Assembly (NCBI GenBank): GCA_030141605.1
Contig: JAQGDQ010000450.1
Location: 124,001-188,000 of the forward strand
Reading direction: 5' to 3'
Source: Tubiluchus corallicola
Lineage: Eukaryota; Priapulida; Priapulimorpha; Priapulimorphida; Tubiluchidae
Length of the DNA stretch: 64,000 nucleotides
Shown piece by piece: positions 24,421 through 35,422 of this stretch (positions within the stretch are counted from its first letter, which is position 1; every line of letters starts with the position of its first letter). The notes under the pieces were generated by a model. It was not told where the DNA came from. It saw nothing but the letters and a program-made list of their open reading frames with translations, and ran no database searches. The position numbers and the translations under genes are program-made.

Positions 24421-25229
24421 TAATTTTGTTTAGACATATAACACACAACAATAATACAAGAACTACGGAAAATGTGATTAACAAACCTAGTTATTAATAA
24501 AAGATATCCACAATTATTAAACACATAAACGAGTTACAGAATGGCTGGGGACGTGAGAATAATTGTGGTGGGATAATTGATAATTTCATAAGAATTATAT
24601 ACACAATATATACACAAGTGTAAAGTGTTAGAAATTAAACCTTGGTAAGACTATTTGGATCTTTATTATTCCGGGCCTACATAATAACATTATTATAAAG
24701 ATGACAGTAGTATTAGTACTTTTATATAGCCAAAACTGAGTTTTTTAAATTGTGTGATAATGTTTTAAACCTATTTTCAAAGTGTTGTTCTGCTTATAGC
24801 TAAATGCACTCAAATAAGTTTATATGAGTTAAGTTCATTTATTTTTGTATAGTATAAAAGCCATATAAATATGTACTTCAACTATGTACTAAATTCTAAA
24901 ATGACGATTTAATACAGCCAAATAAAAGCAGATTTGACAAACAATTTAGTAAAATTAAAATTTAAATATAGAAAAAACGTATTCTATTATAAAATAATTT
25001 TTCAAGTGGTTAGGAAGAAACAGTCCACTCAACACCAAATTGCATTTTGAAATACAAAAATCACAGCAAAACCACCTATTTCAGTCTGAGTAATAAAAAT
25101 AAAATTCAATTAGCTTATAAACATTATATTCAGTTGTATGCTTGCATAGATAAATAGATGTTTAAACTTTGAAACCTTTCGCAAGATCTGATTTCATATG
25201 GAAAAGTTTCCAAAGACTGGGGCATCTAG

Positions 25230-25660
25230 TCCTAAAAGAATGGTTTTGAACCACGTTAAGTTTACACACAGATTGGTACAATAAATTTGTTGTGCGCACG
25301 CGCTGTTGCTGTAGGTCAAAGGTTAAGTGTACCGCAGCAATGCGTCTTAACTACAACCGTCACGTGACATGTTGGAAAAGCAAAGCCGTCTGCACCGCCT
25401 CAGTTCAGTAGCTTCAGTTGTTTTACGTGGAATTTACTTAATAATGCATTAGTCTGTGCGTAGAGTGATTTACTAGGAGGATCTTGCTTAGAAACAAAAG
25501 GATTAACTAAGCAATGCTCTAGCCTACTGTTAAAACTGTTAGCAATACAGTAACTTGGGCTGCGAGGCGTTATCAAGTGCACACAAATACATTGTCAACT
25601 TAACCTTTGACCTTTTAGGATCATCATCAATCGTTGAAACTGTGAAAAGGCTTATTATAA
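25230..25660 (+). repeat. Dispersed repeat R2, copy 1
   Basis: About 430 bp that align with 57990-58380. Shared blocks include TTGTGCGCACGCGC, GTTGCTGT(A/C)GGTCA, GTCACGTGACATG, TTTTACGTGGA, GGATCTTGCTT, TGGGCTGCGAGGC and CCTTTGACCTTT. No open frame is conserved between the copies. Confidence 0.75.
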
Positions 25661-26339
25661 AGGTCATTTGTTAGATCTTAGCCTACAGGATTAATGACGT
25701 AAAGAAAGAAGCTCACAAATGTACTGAGGAGCATCATTATGTAATTTTCTGAATACAAGAGTTAAAATTTTAAAAATAATACGGTATTTAAAAAGGCAAC
25801 CAGTACAGATGATACAAGACAGGCGTGATCAAATAGGATGACATTCAAGATGTGCAGCACTATTTTGTACTTGTTGCAAAATAGCACGGCATCAAGATCT
25901 TGCTTTTCTTTTCTACAACAATCAACAATATATTTACCTGAAAAACTCCTAAACCCCACAGCATCTTTGGGTAACTGGTGATCAGTCTTGCCTTGGGCGG
26001 TGTCCAGGCAGCATCCGCATCACTAACAAGCGAAAGTTTGTCATTTGATATTGTCTTCATGTCTTCTGTCATTTTCTCTGTCAGGTGTAAAAATAAACCA
26101 ATCACAATATTTATTCAACTAACAAGAACGGTTTTACCAAAGCAGCCAAATAGCCATAAGTCACTATTACAGATAAATTTTTGTAGTAGTTTTACTATTT
26201 TTAGATAATCACGTTTTCTAGATATTTCAGCAGTAATATAATTGAGTAAGTAAAGCAGCTGCTCAGTCAGTCAATGAATACAAAGTTGTAAGAGACAACA
26301 GCAATGCCCAATTCGACGCAGGACTATTTAATATTGTTT

Positions 26340-27480
26340 GATCGTAATGGGGCGCGAACACGTCTCACTACCAAGGATAATCTCCTCAGCTCACTACCAA
26401 GGATAATCTCCTAGGCTCACTACCAAGGACAATCTCCTCAGCTCACTACCAAGGATAATTTCCTATTCTCTTTACAAGGACAATCTGCTCAGCTCACTAC
26501 CAAGGATAATCTCCTAGGCTCACTGCCAAGGATAGTCTCCTCAGCTCACTACCAAGGATAATCTTCTAGGCTCACTACCAAGGACAATCTCCTCAGCTCA
26601 CTACCAAGGACAAGCTTCTCAGCTCACTACCAAGGATAATCTCCTCAGCTCAGTTCCAAGGATAATCTCCTCAGCTCAGTTCCAAGGACAAGCTTCTCAG
26701 CTCACTACCAAGGATAATCTCCTCAGCTCACTGCCAAGGATAATCTCCTATTCTCTTTACAAGGACAATCTGCTCAGCTCACTACCAAGGATAATCTCCT
26801 CAGCTCACTACCAAGCATAATGTCCTCAGCTCAGTACCAAGGACAAGCTCCTCAGCTTACTAACAAGCATAATCTCCTCAGCTCAGTACCAAGGACAAGC
26901 TCCTCAGCTCACTAACAAGGATAATCTCCTCAGCTCAGTTCCAAGGACAAGCGTCTCAGCTCACTACCAGGGATAATCTCCTCAGCTCACTGCCAAGGAT
27001 AATCTCCTATTCTCTTTACAAGGACAATCTGCTCAGCTCACTACCAAGGATAATCTCCTCAGCTCACTACCAAGCATAATGTCCTCAGCTCAGTACCAAG
27101 GACAAGCTCCTCAGCTTACTAACAAGCATAATCTCCTCAGCTCAGTACCAAGGACAAGCTCCTCAGCTCACTAACAAGGATAATCTCCTCAGCTCAGTTC
27201 CAAGGACAAGCGTCTCAGCTCACTACCAGGGATAATCTCCTCAGCTCACTGCCAAGGATAATCTCCTATTCTCTTTACAAGGACAATCTGCTCAGCTCAC
27301 TACCAAGGATAATCTCCTCAGCTCACTACCAAGCATAATGTCCTCAGCTCAGTACCAAGGACAAGCTCCTCAGCTTACTAACAAGCATAATCTCCTCAGC
27401 TCAGTACCAAGGACAAGCTCCTCAGCTCACTAACAAGGATAATCTCCTCAGCTCACTACCAAAGATAATCTTCTCAGATG
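26340..27480. repeat. 26-bp minisatellite with 259-bp higher-order repeat
   Basis: About 44 tandem units of the type CTCACTACCAAGGATAATCT followed by CCTCAG. Variants alternate GGATAAT with GGACAAG and GGACAAT. A variant unit (CTCTTTACAAGGACAATCTG) recurs at 26468, 26753, 27012 and 27271. The last two intervals are exactly 259 bp and the blocks between them look nearly identical, so ten-unit blocks were amplified recently. The position is just upstream of the tetraspan paralogue 1 start. Confidence 0.95.
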
Positions 27481-27524
27481 GAACACTGTGATCTGATCAA
27501 GCATGCAACAGCACTAGTCTGTAT

Positions 27525-27953
27525 ACAGGGCTGTAAAGAAACTCGGCTCGTGGAACGGAAAAACTGGAGCCATTTCATTGTAACAAGTTCCTAGGAATTG
27601 GAACTAGTTCCTTTTGTCGCAAAGCAACTTAGAACTAAAAAAAATGTTCCTTTCCAAGTTCCGCCGAGTAGAGCCACTTTTGTTAATTTTTGCATTTTTC
27701 ATGTTCATCTTTGCCTTCTTTGCTAGGGCGAATGCACAGAAGGACAGAAGATAATGCAACGGGAATTGAACTAAGTAGCTTTTCGTGCAAAAGAATTGGG
27801 AACAGGAACTAATTGCTTTTGTAAAAAGTTAGCAGAACTTGAGACTTAAACTAGTTCCTTTTATCACGCACGAACTGGAATTAGTTCTTTTTCTTGCCGG
27901 ACAACCGCGAACTGGAACTTGTTCCTAAAACAGTGATACTTTTACAACCCTGT
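27525..27953. mobile_element. hAT-like MITE
   Basis: 429 bp with inverted ends ACAGGGCTGTAAAG and CTTTTACAACCCTGT. CAGGG(C/T)TGTAAA(A)-type ends are typical of hAT elements. The interior is full of GGAACTAGTTCC-like palindromes and has no transposase. I could not identify an 8-bp target duplication by eye. Confidence 0.65.
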
Positions 27954-28475
27954 CAGTTACATTCTTCATCAACGAAGTATATAGCTGAACAGGTACGTGA
28001 TACACAAAAAAGCAAATACATAATAAATAATAAATAATAAATAAATAAAACTTTTACGATTTGTCTTTATTGTATTAAGTTTTAGTTTGTTACCATAAAA
28101 ACATTACATTTATACATATAATACCGAATTTACGTTAGTAAATATAAATAAAAATAAAAAAAGAAAATTAAGGCGTTAGTAAAAAACAAAATTTAGATTA
28201 AAAATACAGCTCTGCTAAAGAAAATACTTTTCATTATTTTCATGATATTATGGCTGGCTAAGAAGCTGCCAGACTTATAAGGCCAAGTTCACTAAAATAA
28301 ACAAAAAATGTTCCAATAATGAAAGTAAAAAATGTACGATGAAAATTATTTAGTATCATAAAACTATTATAATATAATTATCATTTTCTTTTTAAAACAC
28401 GAGCGCGATTTACTTTTTTCACTTCACAAAGCAAGATTTGCCATGAAACAGGACCTTGACAACCAATAAAGTGTT

Positions 28476-28793
28476 TCATAAGGTCAGTTCACACAGTTCT
28501 CTCTTCGGAATATGGTAGTCATTGAACTGCCTAGTGTTGTACATATAAAGTATCTTGTTTAGTGTAAGATAATTACTACAAATATTAGGAAGCATACCAT
28601 TAAAATGTTTGTGAATAAAACAGGCAACTTTCATACATACAATATCATTAATTTTTAAAATGTTAAGCTGATTAAATAAAATATTTAAATGAGCACTGTA
28701 ATCCGAATAAATAATAACTCTAATTAACTTTTTTGTAGTTCGTTTAACCCGACCAAAGTAGAAGCATAAGCATAACCCCAAACAATGTTGCAA
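28476..28793 (-). mobile_element. Non-LTR retrotransposon RT C-terminal fragment
   Basis: The 105-aa frame carries the sequence downstream of the RT thumb: IYSDYSAHLNILFNQL, NILKINDI, ACFIHKHFNGMLP and YNTRQFNDYHIP. This series (LxILKxxDI ... NTRQxxxYHxP) is the standard C-terminus of CR1/L2-type elements. It lacks the palm domain and is a 5'-truncated relic. Confidence 0.8.
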
Positions 28794-29315
28794 TAGTCAA
28801 AATATGGGTTGACCAAAGCATAATACAACTATACTAAAGCATAATAGAACTGTAATATTATTGCAACTTACCTTCAAATTTTAGACTTCGTGTTTCCTAA
28901 ATTTCAAAATTGTTAATTTCACTGTTCTTCGCAAGTGGTTAAACTTGAATCCAGACAGTAGCGAATCCAAACCACGAATGGCTGTATGGAGGACTACTAG
29001 GCAGATATTATACTCGCTAACACATTACTCAATTTAGTAATGACGCATCTCCGCTTAAAATTTTTTAGAAATTGACGTACAACGCAGGCACAAGAGAAGT
29101 ACTTTACAATTGGTCTAAAAGTCGTTAAGAATCAATGACTCAGGAAAAAGTAATTCGATTGCACATTTATTTACGTAATTCTGTTTAAACAAATTTGCAT
29201 ATGTAATCCCAGTAGGTATGAAAACGTGAAAAATTTGCTTATGTTGACGTTTTTGCTACAAACTTAAACACTGGCAACTGAATTTTTAATGTACAGCATT
29301 TTTAACTTTGACTTA

Positions 29316-29455
29316 ATTTCGAGCATGTACGTCTTGGCATTTCTTCCCAAGGATTTCCAGCATTAACCGGCTGCAAAAAATCAATGCAAAGTAATACAAA
29401 CAAACAAACAACATTAAAGGTACTGTTCATATTTCAACCTTAGTCGCGTAGGCAC
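29316..29455 (-). pseudogene. Decayed copy of a tetraspan first exon region
   Basis: Nearly identical for about 60 bp to the first-exon region of paralogue 2 (35249-35305), including the TTTTTTGCAG acceptor-like sequence, GCCGGTTAATGCTGGAAA and the ATGCCAAGA start. The coding sequence diverges after the TGCTCGAAAT-like block, and the exon end with its donor is missing. The homology continues through a MITE copy, so this is a segmental duplication, not a retrocopy. Confidence 0.6.
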
Positions 29456-29723
29456 GTTCAGACTAGCAAGTTTTCAGTCACGAGGTTTCTCTCTGTCAGC
29501 AAACTCGCAGGTGTGAATTTATTTGCGAGTAACTGTTTCCAACTTATTGCAAGTTCTCCGACAGCTGCTGCGAGTTAATTTCCTGCGAGTTACTGTCTAG
29601 TGGTTTCAAGCGTTGAATAAACAAGTGTGCGTTAGCTCATACCTACTGCCGGAGAAGAAGCAGTAGCAAGTCTTGCTGTCGACGCTTGCAAATTACTTAA
29701 CGAGAAAACTCGCCAGTCTGAAC
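29456..29723. mobile_element. MITE family M1, copy 2
   Basis: 268 bp with ends GTTCAGACTAGCAAGTTTTC and GAAAACTCGCCAGTCTGAAC, the best preserved inverted termini of the family in this window. Confidence 0.8.
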
Positions 29724-29756
29724 ACACAATAAGTGGCTAAGGCCAAAATGGTACGT

Positions 29757-30176
29757 TTACGCGCCTCCTCCACATGGACTTTGATCCGTTTCCGTTAAAC
29801 CCAGATGGTGCATGAAACTTTCCGTACCTCTCCCAAGCAATAATGCTAGCGCGTTCCTTTCCAGGTGTCGGCTATATTTTCCAAGTGGTAGTCTAGTAGG
29901 CTTCAGGTATATTGATATCTCTGACTGTTCTCCTGCAAGTTGATTAGTGTGATGTAATTTTCTTTCCCACATTGCCTTTATGAATTTCTGTGTCTTTGTA
30001 TACTTCAGTTCTTGTCTTGTAACCACATTTGTTATACACTCGTTTCGTTTTATATTAATATTTTTCACTGCTTTTAGAAAGTATTTTGTTTTAGATATAT
30101 GTTCAGCTAGAAAGTACTGTTGTGGGTCTGAGCTTCGCCTTGCTTTGCATTGAAACTTTCCCTCACTCAAGGACAC
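29757..30176 (-). mobile_element. Retrotransposon RNase-H-tail fragment
   Basis: A 139-aa open frame. The C-terminal part KYSRHLERNALALLLGRG followed by TESFMHHLGLTETDQSPC resembles the ...RxxERxxxLxLRxGHxxLxxHLxxxG...C.CG segment after the RNase H domain of non-LTR elements. The cysteine knuckle is incomplete. The frame is surprisingly intact but ends abruptly. A host gene cannot be excluded. Confidence 0.5.
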
Positions 30177-30255
30177 AGATATGCGGCCTGTATGTTATTT
30201 CAAAGTCTCTTTAAAGTATAAAACACCCCTGTAAATCAAAATGTAATAATCTTAC

Positions 30256-30568
30256 CTACATAAAATTCACAAACCCTACCTTCTGATTGGCTAAAATTTG
30301 CTATTTGACTGATTGCTGGATTGGCTATTTCATCTGTGCGAAGTCTATAAATATAAGTGCCACATTCTATTCCATTGAGTTCAGTGGATACTGGAATTTG
30401 AGCACCAAACAGAACAAGCCTGCAGCTGCCCTCGCAGGACTTATCTTCCAACTGTTTCGGTGTTAATGTGAGGGAGTGGTAAACCCTCAAGGGCATATTC
30501 ATTTTTATGGTTTTTTGTTTATGTAATTTGTTCTTTTCGGTTACAAAGATTCTTTCAAACATTAACAT
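30256..30568 (-). other. Possible coding exon, unrecognised
   Basis: The minus-strand open stretch contains PLRVYHSLTLTPKQLEDKSC and IECGTYIYRLRTDEIANP, and ends at a good donor (GTAG then GTAAGATT, exon end near 30256). The composition looks protein-like with several Cys. I do not recognise a family and found no partner exon. It lies between retrotransposon fragments, so it may be part of one. Confidence 0.25.
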
Positions 30569-30599
30569 TTTAATTTTACAAAATTATTAAGTTAGTCAA

Positions 30600-31313
30600 G
30601 ATTTTGGTCAGGCCTTATGCCGCTCTTTCAAAGCTGGTAAATCTCTACCAGCCGTTTGGTTTACTAATCTCGTTTCGGGATGTGGTTTTCGAACCGAGGC
30701 CTCTCGCCCACGGTCTGGTTCGAACCGTCCAGGGGTTATTACAACAACTACGGCGGCGAGGACCCGACGGCAGAACACTAGTGTCAAAAGTGGGATGGGG
30801 ACAGGATCATTGCCTGTTCCACCTTGTGTTTACGGAGTTTTCTCTAGTTCTCCAGCCCCCTCTTCTGCGCAAATGTGTGACTTGGATGACCTTTGTGTTC
30901 CTCAATTTGCATTCTCTCTTCTGAGCAGAGCACTCCTCCCATTGTTCAGAGTGAGCCTTGTGTATTTGACCGGAGTCTTAACTATGACCACAAACATTGT
31001 GCTGAAGAAATTTCCATTTCTAGTTATATAGATGATGATTGTGATGAAATTGTTTTGGCATGGACTTGTGACCCACTTAATCCCCGTCTTTTGTGTCATG
31101 CGCATCGCACGTTGCCGTCTGTTGTACCTAGTTTACCGTTTTCTGCCAGTACTGTTTTTACTGCGTCTAGTCAGTTTGTTCAGTCTGAAACCTGTTTCAT
31201 CTAACAATGACTGTCTGGTTTCTGCTCCTGGGCCTTCGCCTATTTTGTCAGCTAGTACCTCTAATTTTCATAATCATAATGGCATTTTTAGGGAGCTAAA
31301 CATTCTAAATTAG
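30600..31313 (+). other. GC-richer open segment of unknown nature
   Basis: Overlapping open frames on the plus strand occur in a stretch clearly less AT-rich than its surroundings (for example ISSYIDDDCDEIVLAW followed by TCDPLNPRLLC). It sits between minus-strand retrotransposon pieces. It may be an untranslated or ORF1 part of a mobile element. No family was recognised. Confidence 0.3.
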
Positions 31314-31329
31314 ACTTGGGTATTATTCC

Positions 31330-32130
31330 AGTTTATGCGGGAAAAATAAGTCATAGATTTACAATACTGAATCTTCCTCGGTCACAGTTACAGGCGCACT
31401 GTTTATATTTATACGCCACCTGTTGCACCAGCTGTATAATTACTTACACAGGTCTTGTGCCGTTTTATAGGACTCAAACACTGATTCACCTGCCGCTAGG
31501 GCTGCGCTGTCATCAGCAAACTTAATTTTTTTAGTGCTTTCTCAGTTTTGTACTTCTATCATCATATCCGCCACATAGAGTACAAACAAGATTGGCGATA
31601 ACACTGATCCTTGCGGAAGACTCATGTTGCCGGTGTACATTTGCGACATATAATCGTATATCTTAATGTTTAGTTCTCTGTCTGTAAGGAATGCCTGTAT
31701 TGTCCCGAGGAATTTTTCGTGAGTGCCAGCTTCTTTTAGTTTTCACACAAATCCTTTTGGCTAAATGCTATCAAAGGTTTTCTTAAAATCACATAGCTGT
31801 GTTATGCTGTTTTCCTCGTCAATTGTTTCTTTTGCAATGTTGGCTATTAGCCTGTACAAGTAGCGAACATTGCTGCACCCAGATGTAAACCCTTCTTGTT
31901 CCGTATCTATGCAATTGTTATATTCAAAGAAGCTTCTTAGTCTCTGTTTTCAATTAATTTTTCTATTAATTTTCATAGCAATATGAAATTATTATAGGTC
32001 TGTGGTTGTTTGCATCACTATAATTTGTCTTGCCTAGTTTTTTGAAAAACACAATTTTTGATTTGTTCCATAGATAGTTCCATAGTTCCATTTGTTCCAT
32101 TTGATTTGTTGACTTGAAAAGTAAGCAGTA
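31330..32130 (-). mobile_element. Non-LTR retrotransposon RT palm domain, frameshifted
   Basis: Read on the minus strand in order: FFKKLGKTNYSDANNHRPI (RT motif 0/1 region, about 32050-31985), LCDFKKTFDSI (motif A, the expected D-x-x-K-A-F-D with the A replaced), LPQGSVLSPILFVLY (motif B, about 31618-31580), KFADDSAALAAG (catalytic F-A-D-D motif C, about 31523-31490) and WCNRWRIN (motif D/E region). Stops and frame changes separate the blocks. This is a decayed RT of the CR1/L1-like non-LTR type. Confidence 0.85.
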
Positions 32131-32229
32131 AAGAAGTACCATGTTGTTATGAACAAAAGCCGTTATATTCAAGCTCTCCAGATTCAAGCTCCCCAGAAGC
32201 AAACCAATTGAAAAAAACAATTATGTCTA

Positions 32230-33126
32230 ATAATAAATAAATAAATGACAATTAAATCAGAACATATTTATGCTTATTCTTAATTAGTTCTGTATTTATT
32301 TTATCTTATAGGTACGAAACAAATTTTAAACAAACACAGAAGGTCCCAAGTTCAAATCTAAGCAGAAGTCCAACTTATCACACTTCCTATTTTTTTAGTT
32401 TGGTAATTTTTTTTATTAATTGTCGGCTTGTACCATTTGTACATCGTTGTGTTTAAAATGACTATCTTGTTGAGATGTGGTGTGTACAATGTCACTATAA
32501 CGTTTCTTCTGGTTAAATTGCTATCTTTGTTTCATATTCTCAATTATTTTTGCGGCAATATTTTAGTGAATGGTAGTAGTATGTAACAGCTTAATATGGT
32601 AACACCATGCATTAATGCAAAAGATTGCCAAAAGAACAAACATGTATTACGAAATATAATTATTATTGTTATGATTCTAAGAGGCCAAATTTTTTATCAA
32701 ACTAGATATTATTCATTAAAATGCAGCAAAAATACAGCAGAAATACGAGGAAGTGCAGGAACTAAGCATAATATTCACGCATTAAAATTTACCAGCAACT
32801 AAAAGGGAAAGAAGATATCCCTTAAAAGAAATCCCAAAAACTTTACATATAAAGTTGTATTTGGCATACTTAGCATATTGCTTACTTGTTTGTAAGATAT
32901 GTAACTAAAAAATAAAATTCCGAGCAATTTAAAATGTTCAGAATAATATAGTTGGTAAAACGTCAATGATTCGCTATCCCAGTGTGCACTACTGGCTCAC
33001 AAAAACATATTACAGTGTTGTTCATCATCATCACATCATCACTGTTGTTCATAGTGATTTACATATTAGCACATAAATTATATAAACAAAAACCTAGGCC
33101 TGTATGCACATGCAATACCCCATTCT
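32230..33126. other. Intergenic with a short dispersed repeat
   Basis: AT-rich. About 32930-33020 shares a block (GGTAAAA, CTATCCCAGTGTGCAC, CTGGCTCAC, AAAAACA) with 53960-54030 and, more weakly, 36905-36960. I call this dispersed repeat R3. No gene was seen. Confidence 0.4.
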
Positions 33127-35266
33127 CTACACAGTAGTGTGGATTTCTGGCTGGTCCCATGCTCCTCGTAAATAGACGAAGACTGTCCAAACCGAAACTA
33201 CTATCTCTGCGCCCCCTGTTATCAACTGAACGGAATAAGCAGCCGAAATACTTCTAATCACTTTTACGCATGTGTCGTCCATCATGTACCTGCACTGAAT
33301 GCGCTTGTAACTAGCATACTTCTCAGATTCAGCGTGAATCAAAAACGACTGAACAGCAATAAGAACTCCACCAAAGATTGCTGCAAAAATACTCGTGACA
33401 ATGAAGGACATCATCAACGACTTCCTTCTTGGTTTAGCTGAAGAAACAACTGCAAAATCCATGACACCAGCTACAAGGAAGAAAATTCCACACCAGATAC
33501 CAGTTCTTTTATTGTCCGGTGGAAGTCCGTACCACCATGTCCACTTGTGGGAACAGATGAGAACAATTGCAGCTACCTCCAAAAGAATGGCAAGCAATCC
33601 AAAGAGGACCTAGAAGAAAGACTGTCGTTAACTGAATGCCAGACTGTGAATGCCAGAATGTTTATAAATCATCGCGATTTATTTCACAAATCATTAGCAT
33701 CTTCACTATCATTATCATCATCGTCATCGCTGCCATCATCATCATAATCATCATCAACATCATCATCATCATCATCACTATCACCATCGTCAACATCATC
33801 ATCATCATGGTCATCATCAACATCAACATCGTCATCATCATCATCGTCGTCATTAACAACGGTAGCAGCAACAATGGTGGCAATGGTGCGACAGCAACAA
33901 GACCCAAAATCCCACAAAGAACGTAATTTGGAAAATTAAACGTGATGTAAGCATAAAATTAAAGAACTATTATAAAATCAGCTCGTACAAATGGGTGTCG
34001 TGACTGATGCATAAAATTAAAAAACCTATTAAAAATGGGTTCGTGCAAAATGTGGGAGATTAAAAATGGGTGAAACATTGGGAGATTATTGTGAATTCGT
34101 GCAGAGATAATAAAATTTGCAAATTTACAAGTTTTCAAATTCAGGATAAGTTGACAACACTATAAATTGTGACCGAACGACCAATAACGACGAACGTTAC
34201 AGAAGACACAGATATCTGAAGTTTGACAGATGAAGCCGTAGAAACTTCATACAGCGGATAGGTAAGTTAGCTAGGCATTAACATTGACTACAAGTATTTC
34301 TAAGTACACATACCAGTTGGCGCAGAAAGAGGTTTAGACCGTAATATTCATAATCATATTTATTAGTGCCAAAACACATACACTACAAGAAAAAACAAGA
34401 CATACATACAATTTCAATTTTGAAATATAGTGACACTGCAGGCAAACAAAACAATTATTGATAAAACAAATATTATTAAATCTTCTGATTAGTTGTCTCA
34501 AATAAGCTGGCAATTAGCGATAATTACGTGATGACTATGAATGACAGAATGTTCACAAACCATCTCACAACAGTTATTACCAATTGTGAGCAATGAGTTA
34601 AAGAAAGAAAGGAGGTGCTGAAAAATTATGAACCAATCGGGACTTGAACCCGGTTCAACTGCTGTATGTCGTGTTTCTTTCTTGCAAACGACTATTCAAT
34701 ATGAATCCTTTAACAACAATTAATAATTTATAGTCATAATATTAAAATTATTATTAATAATGATACAAACCCTCAATTAATTAATTTTGAAACTGAACTT
34801 GAAAAATAGGAAATAAATTGATTGAGAGTTAAAAGCCATGAACTTTGAACTGTCATGGTTGTGTGACACGGTATTCTAGCGACCGTGGTGTCAACCTGGT
34901 AAACAGAAGGTACTCAGTTCAAATCCGGCAGTTTGGTTTCTAAATTCAATTTATTATGGATCTCTACCGTCACTTGGCAACATTTTTCTTGCTTTTTTGG
35001 ACCACGTGAAACGCCATTAATTGCACACACTCACTTCTTTATCTGAGCCTTAGTACGCCACACACAAAAATATGGTCAACGTACACCCAATAGTGGATGC
35101 TGCTCAACAAACAGAACGCAGATCAATGCAGTGAGCTTTAGTGATAATTACTTCTTAATTAAAAGAAAAGTCTGACGTAAAAGTAAAAATCACTTCATTC
35201 TAAGCGTCTTACTTGAAAAACACCTAACCGAAATAGGCACGATTTCGAGCATGCGCATCTTGGCAT
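33127..35266 (-). CDS. Four-transmembrane (MARVEL/MS4A-like) protein, paralogue 2
   Basis: Predicted coding exons are 35266-35213 (MPRCACSKSCLFRLGVFQ) and 33609-33127. Donor CAA|GTAAGA and acceptor TTCTAG|G join in phase 0, giving 178 aa. Hydrophobic segments lie near residues 13-37, 54-76, 83-108 and 139-165. The short TM1-TM2 loop has WTWWYGLP, and the TM3-TM4 loop carries two Cys (about 124 and 132). A basic KPRRK cluster lies between TM2 and TM3. The topology suggests a small plasma-membrane tetraspan of the MARVEL or MS4A type rather than a true tetraspanin (no CCG motif). Function is unknown. A TTTTTTTGCAG acceptor about 30 bp upstream of the ATG implies a non-coding 5' exon. The gene structure matches paralogue 1 at 23.8-26.1 kb. 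Confidence 0.7.
33690..33880. repeat. (CAT)n trinucleotide tract
   Basis: Imperfect CAT/CGT repeats in the intron just upstream of the second exon of tetraspan paralogue 2. They produce spurious open frames of Ile/Asp/Met homopolymer character. Confidence 0.9.
34625..34690 (-). repeat. tRNA-derived SINE-like B box
   Basis: On the minus strand GGGTTCAAGTCCCG is a near-perfect pol III B box, but no convincing cloverleaf or A box sits at tRNA distance. It is probably a tRNA-derived SINE fragment. Confidence 0.35.
34850..34940 (+). repeat. tRNA-like SINE fragment
   Basis: CTCAGTTCAAATCCGGC resembles a pol III B box (GGTTCGANTCC). An upstream stretch ATTCTAGCGACCG is a weak A-box candidate. No cloverleaf can be folded by eye. 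Confidence 0.3.
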
Positions 35267-35422
35267 TTCCTCCAAGGTTTTCCAGCATTAACCGGCTGCA
35301 AAAAAATCAAAGCAAAACAAACAGTCAAATAAAGTAATACAGTCAAACAAACAAACAAACAAACAAACAAACAAACAACATTAAAGGTACTGTTCGTATT
35401 TCAATCTTAGTCGCGTAGGCAC

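Larger units (their letters stand above)
23844..26072 (-). pseudogene. Four-TM protein paralogue 1, apparently truncated
   Basis: Predicted exon 1 is 26072-25938 (45 aa, start MTEDMKTISND) and exon 2 is 24080-23844 (78 aa). The donor GTAAATA and acceptor TTTTCAG join in phase 0, giving LWGLGVFQ followed by VIAGCLAILQE. This is the same junction, at the same place, as paralogue 2 at 33-35 kb (LFRLGVFQ followed by VLFGLLAILLE). Shared signatures are FVTGIWCSPFFITAGL and a basic cluster after TM2. The frame stops after about 20 residues of TM3, so TM4 and the loop are absent. It could be a pseudogene, or a 3' exon may have been missed. Its intron holds a large tetranucleotide microsatellite and an R2 repeat copy. 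An AG at 26078 lets a non-coding 5' exon precede the ATG. Confidence 0.6.

Noticed and set aside
26340-27480. CRISPR-like regular repeat array
   Set aside because: Units are directly adjacent variants of one 26-bp sequence without unique spacers, in a eukaryotic intron-rich context, so this is a minisatellite.
33636-33926. Ile/Met/Asp-rich open frames in several frames
   Set aside because: Product of the (CAT)n tract, without start context or family similarity.
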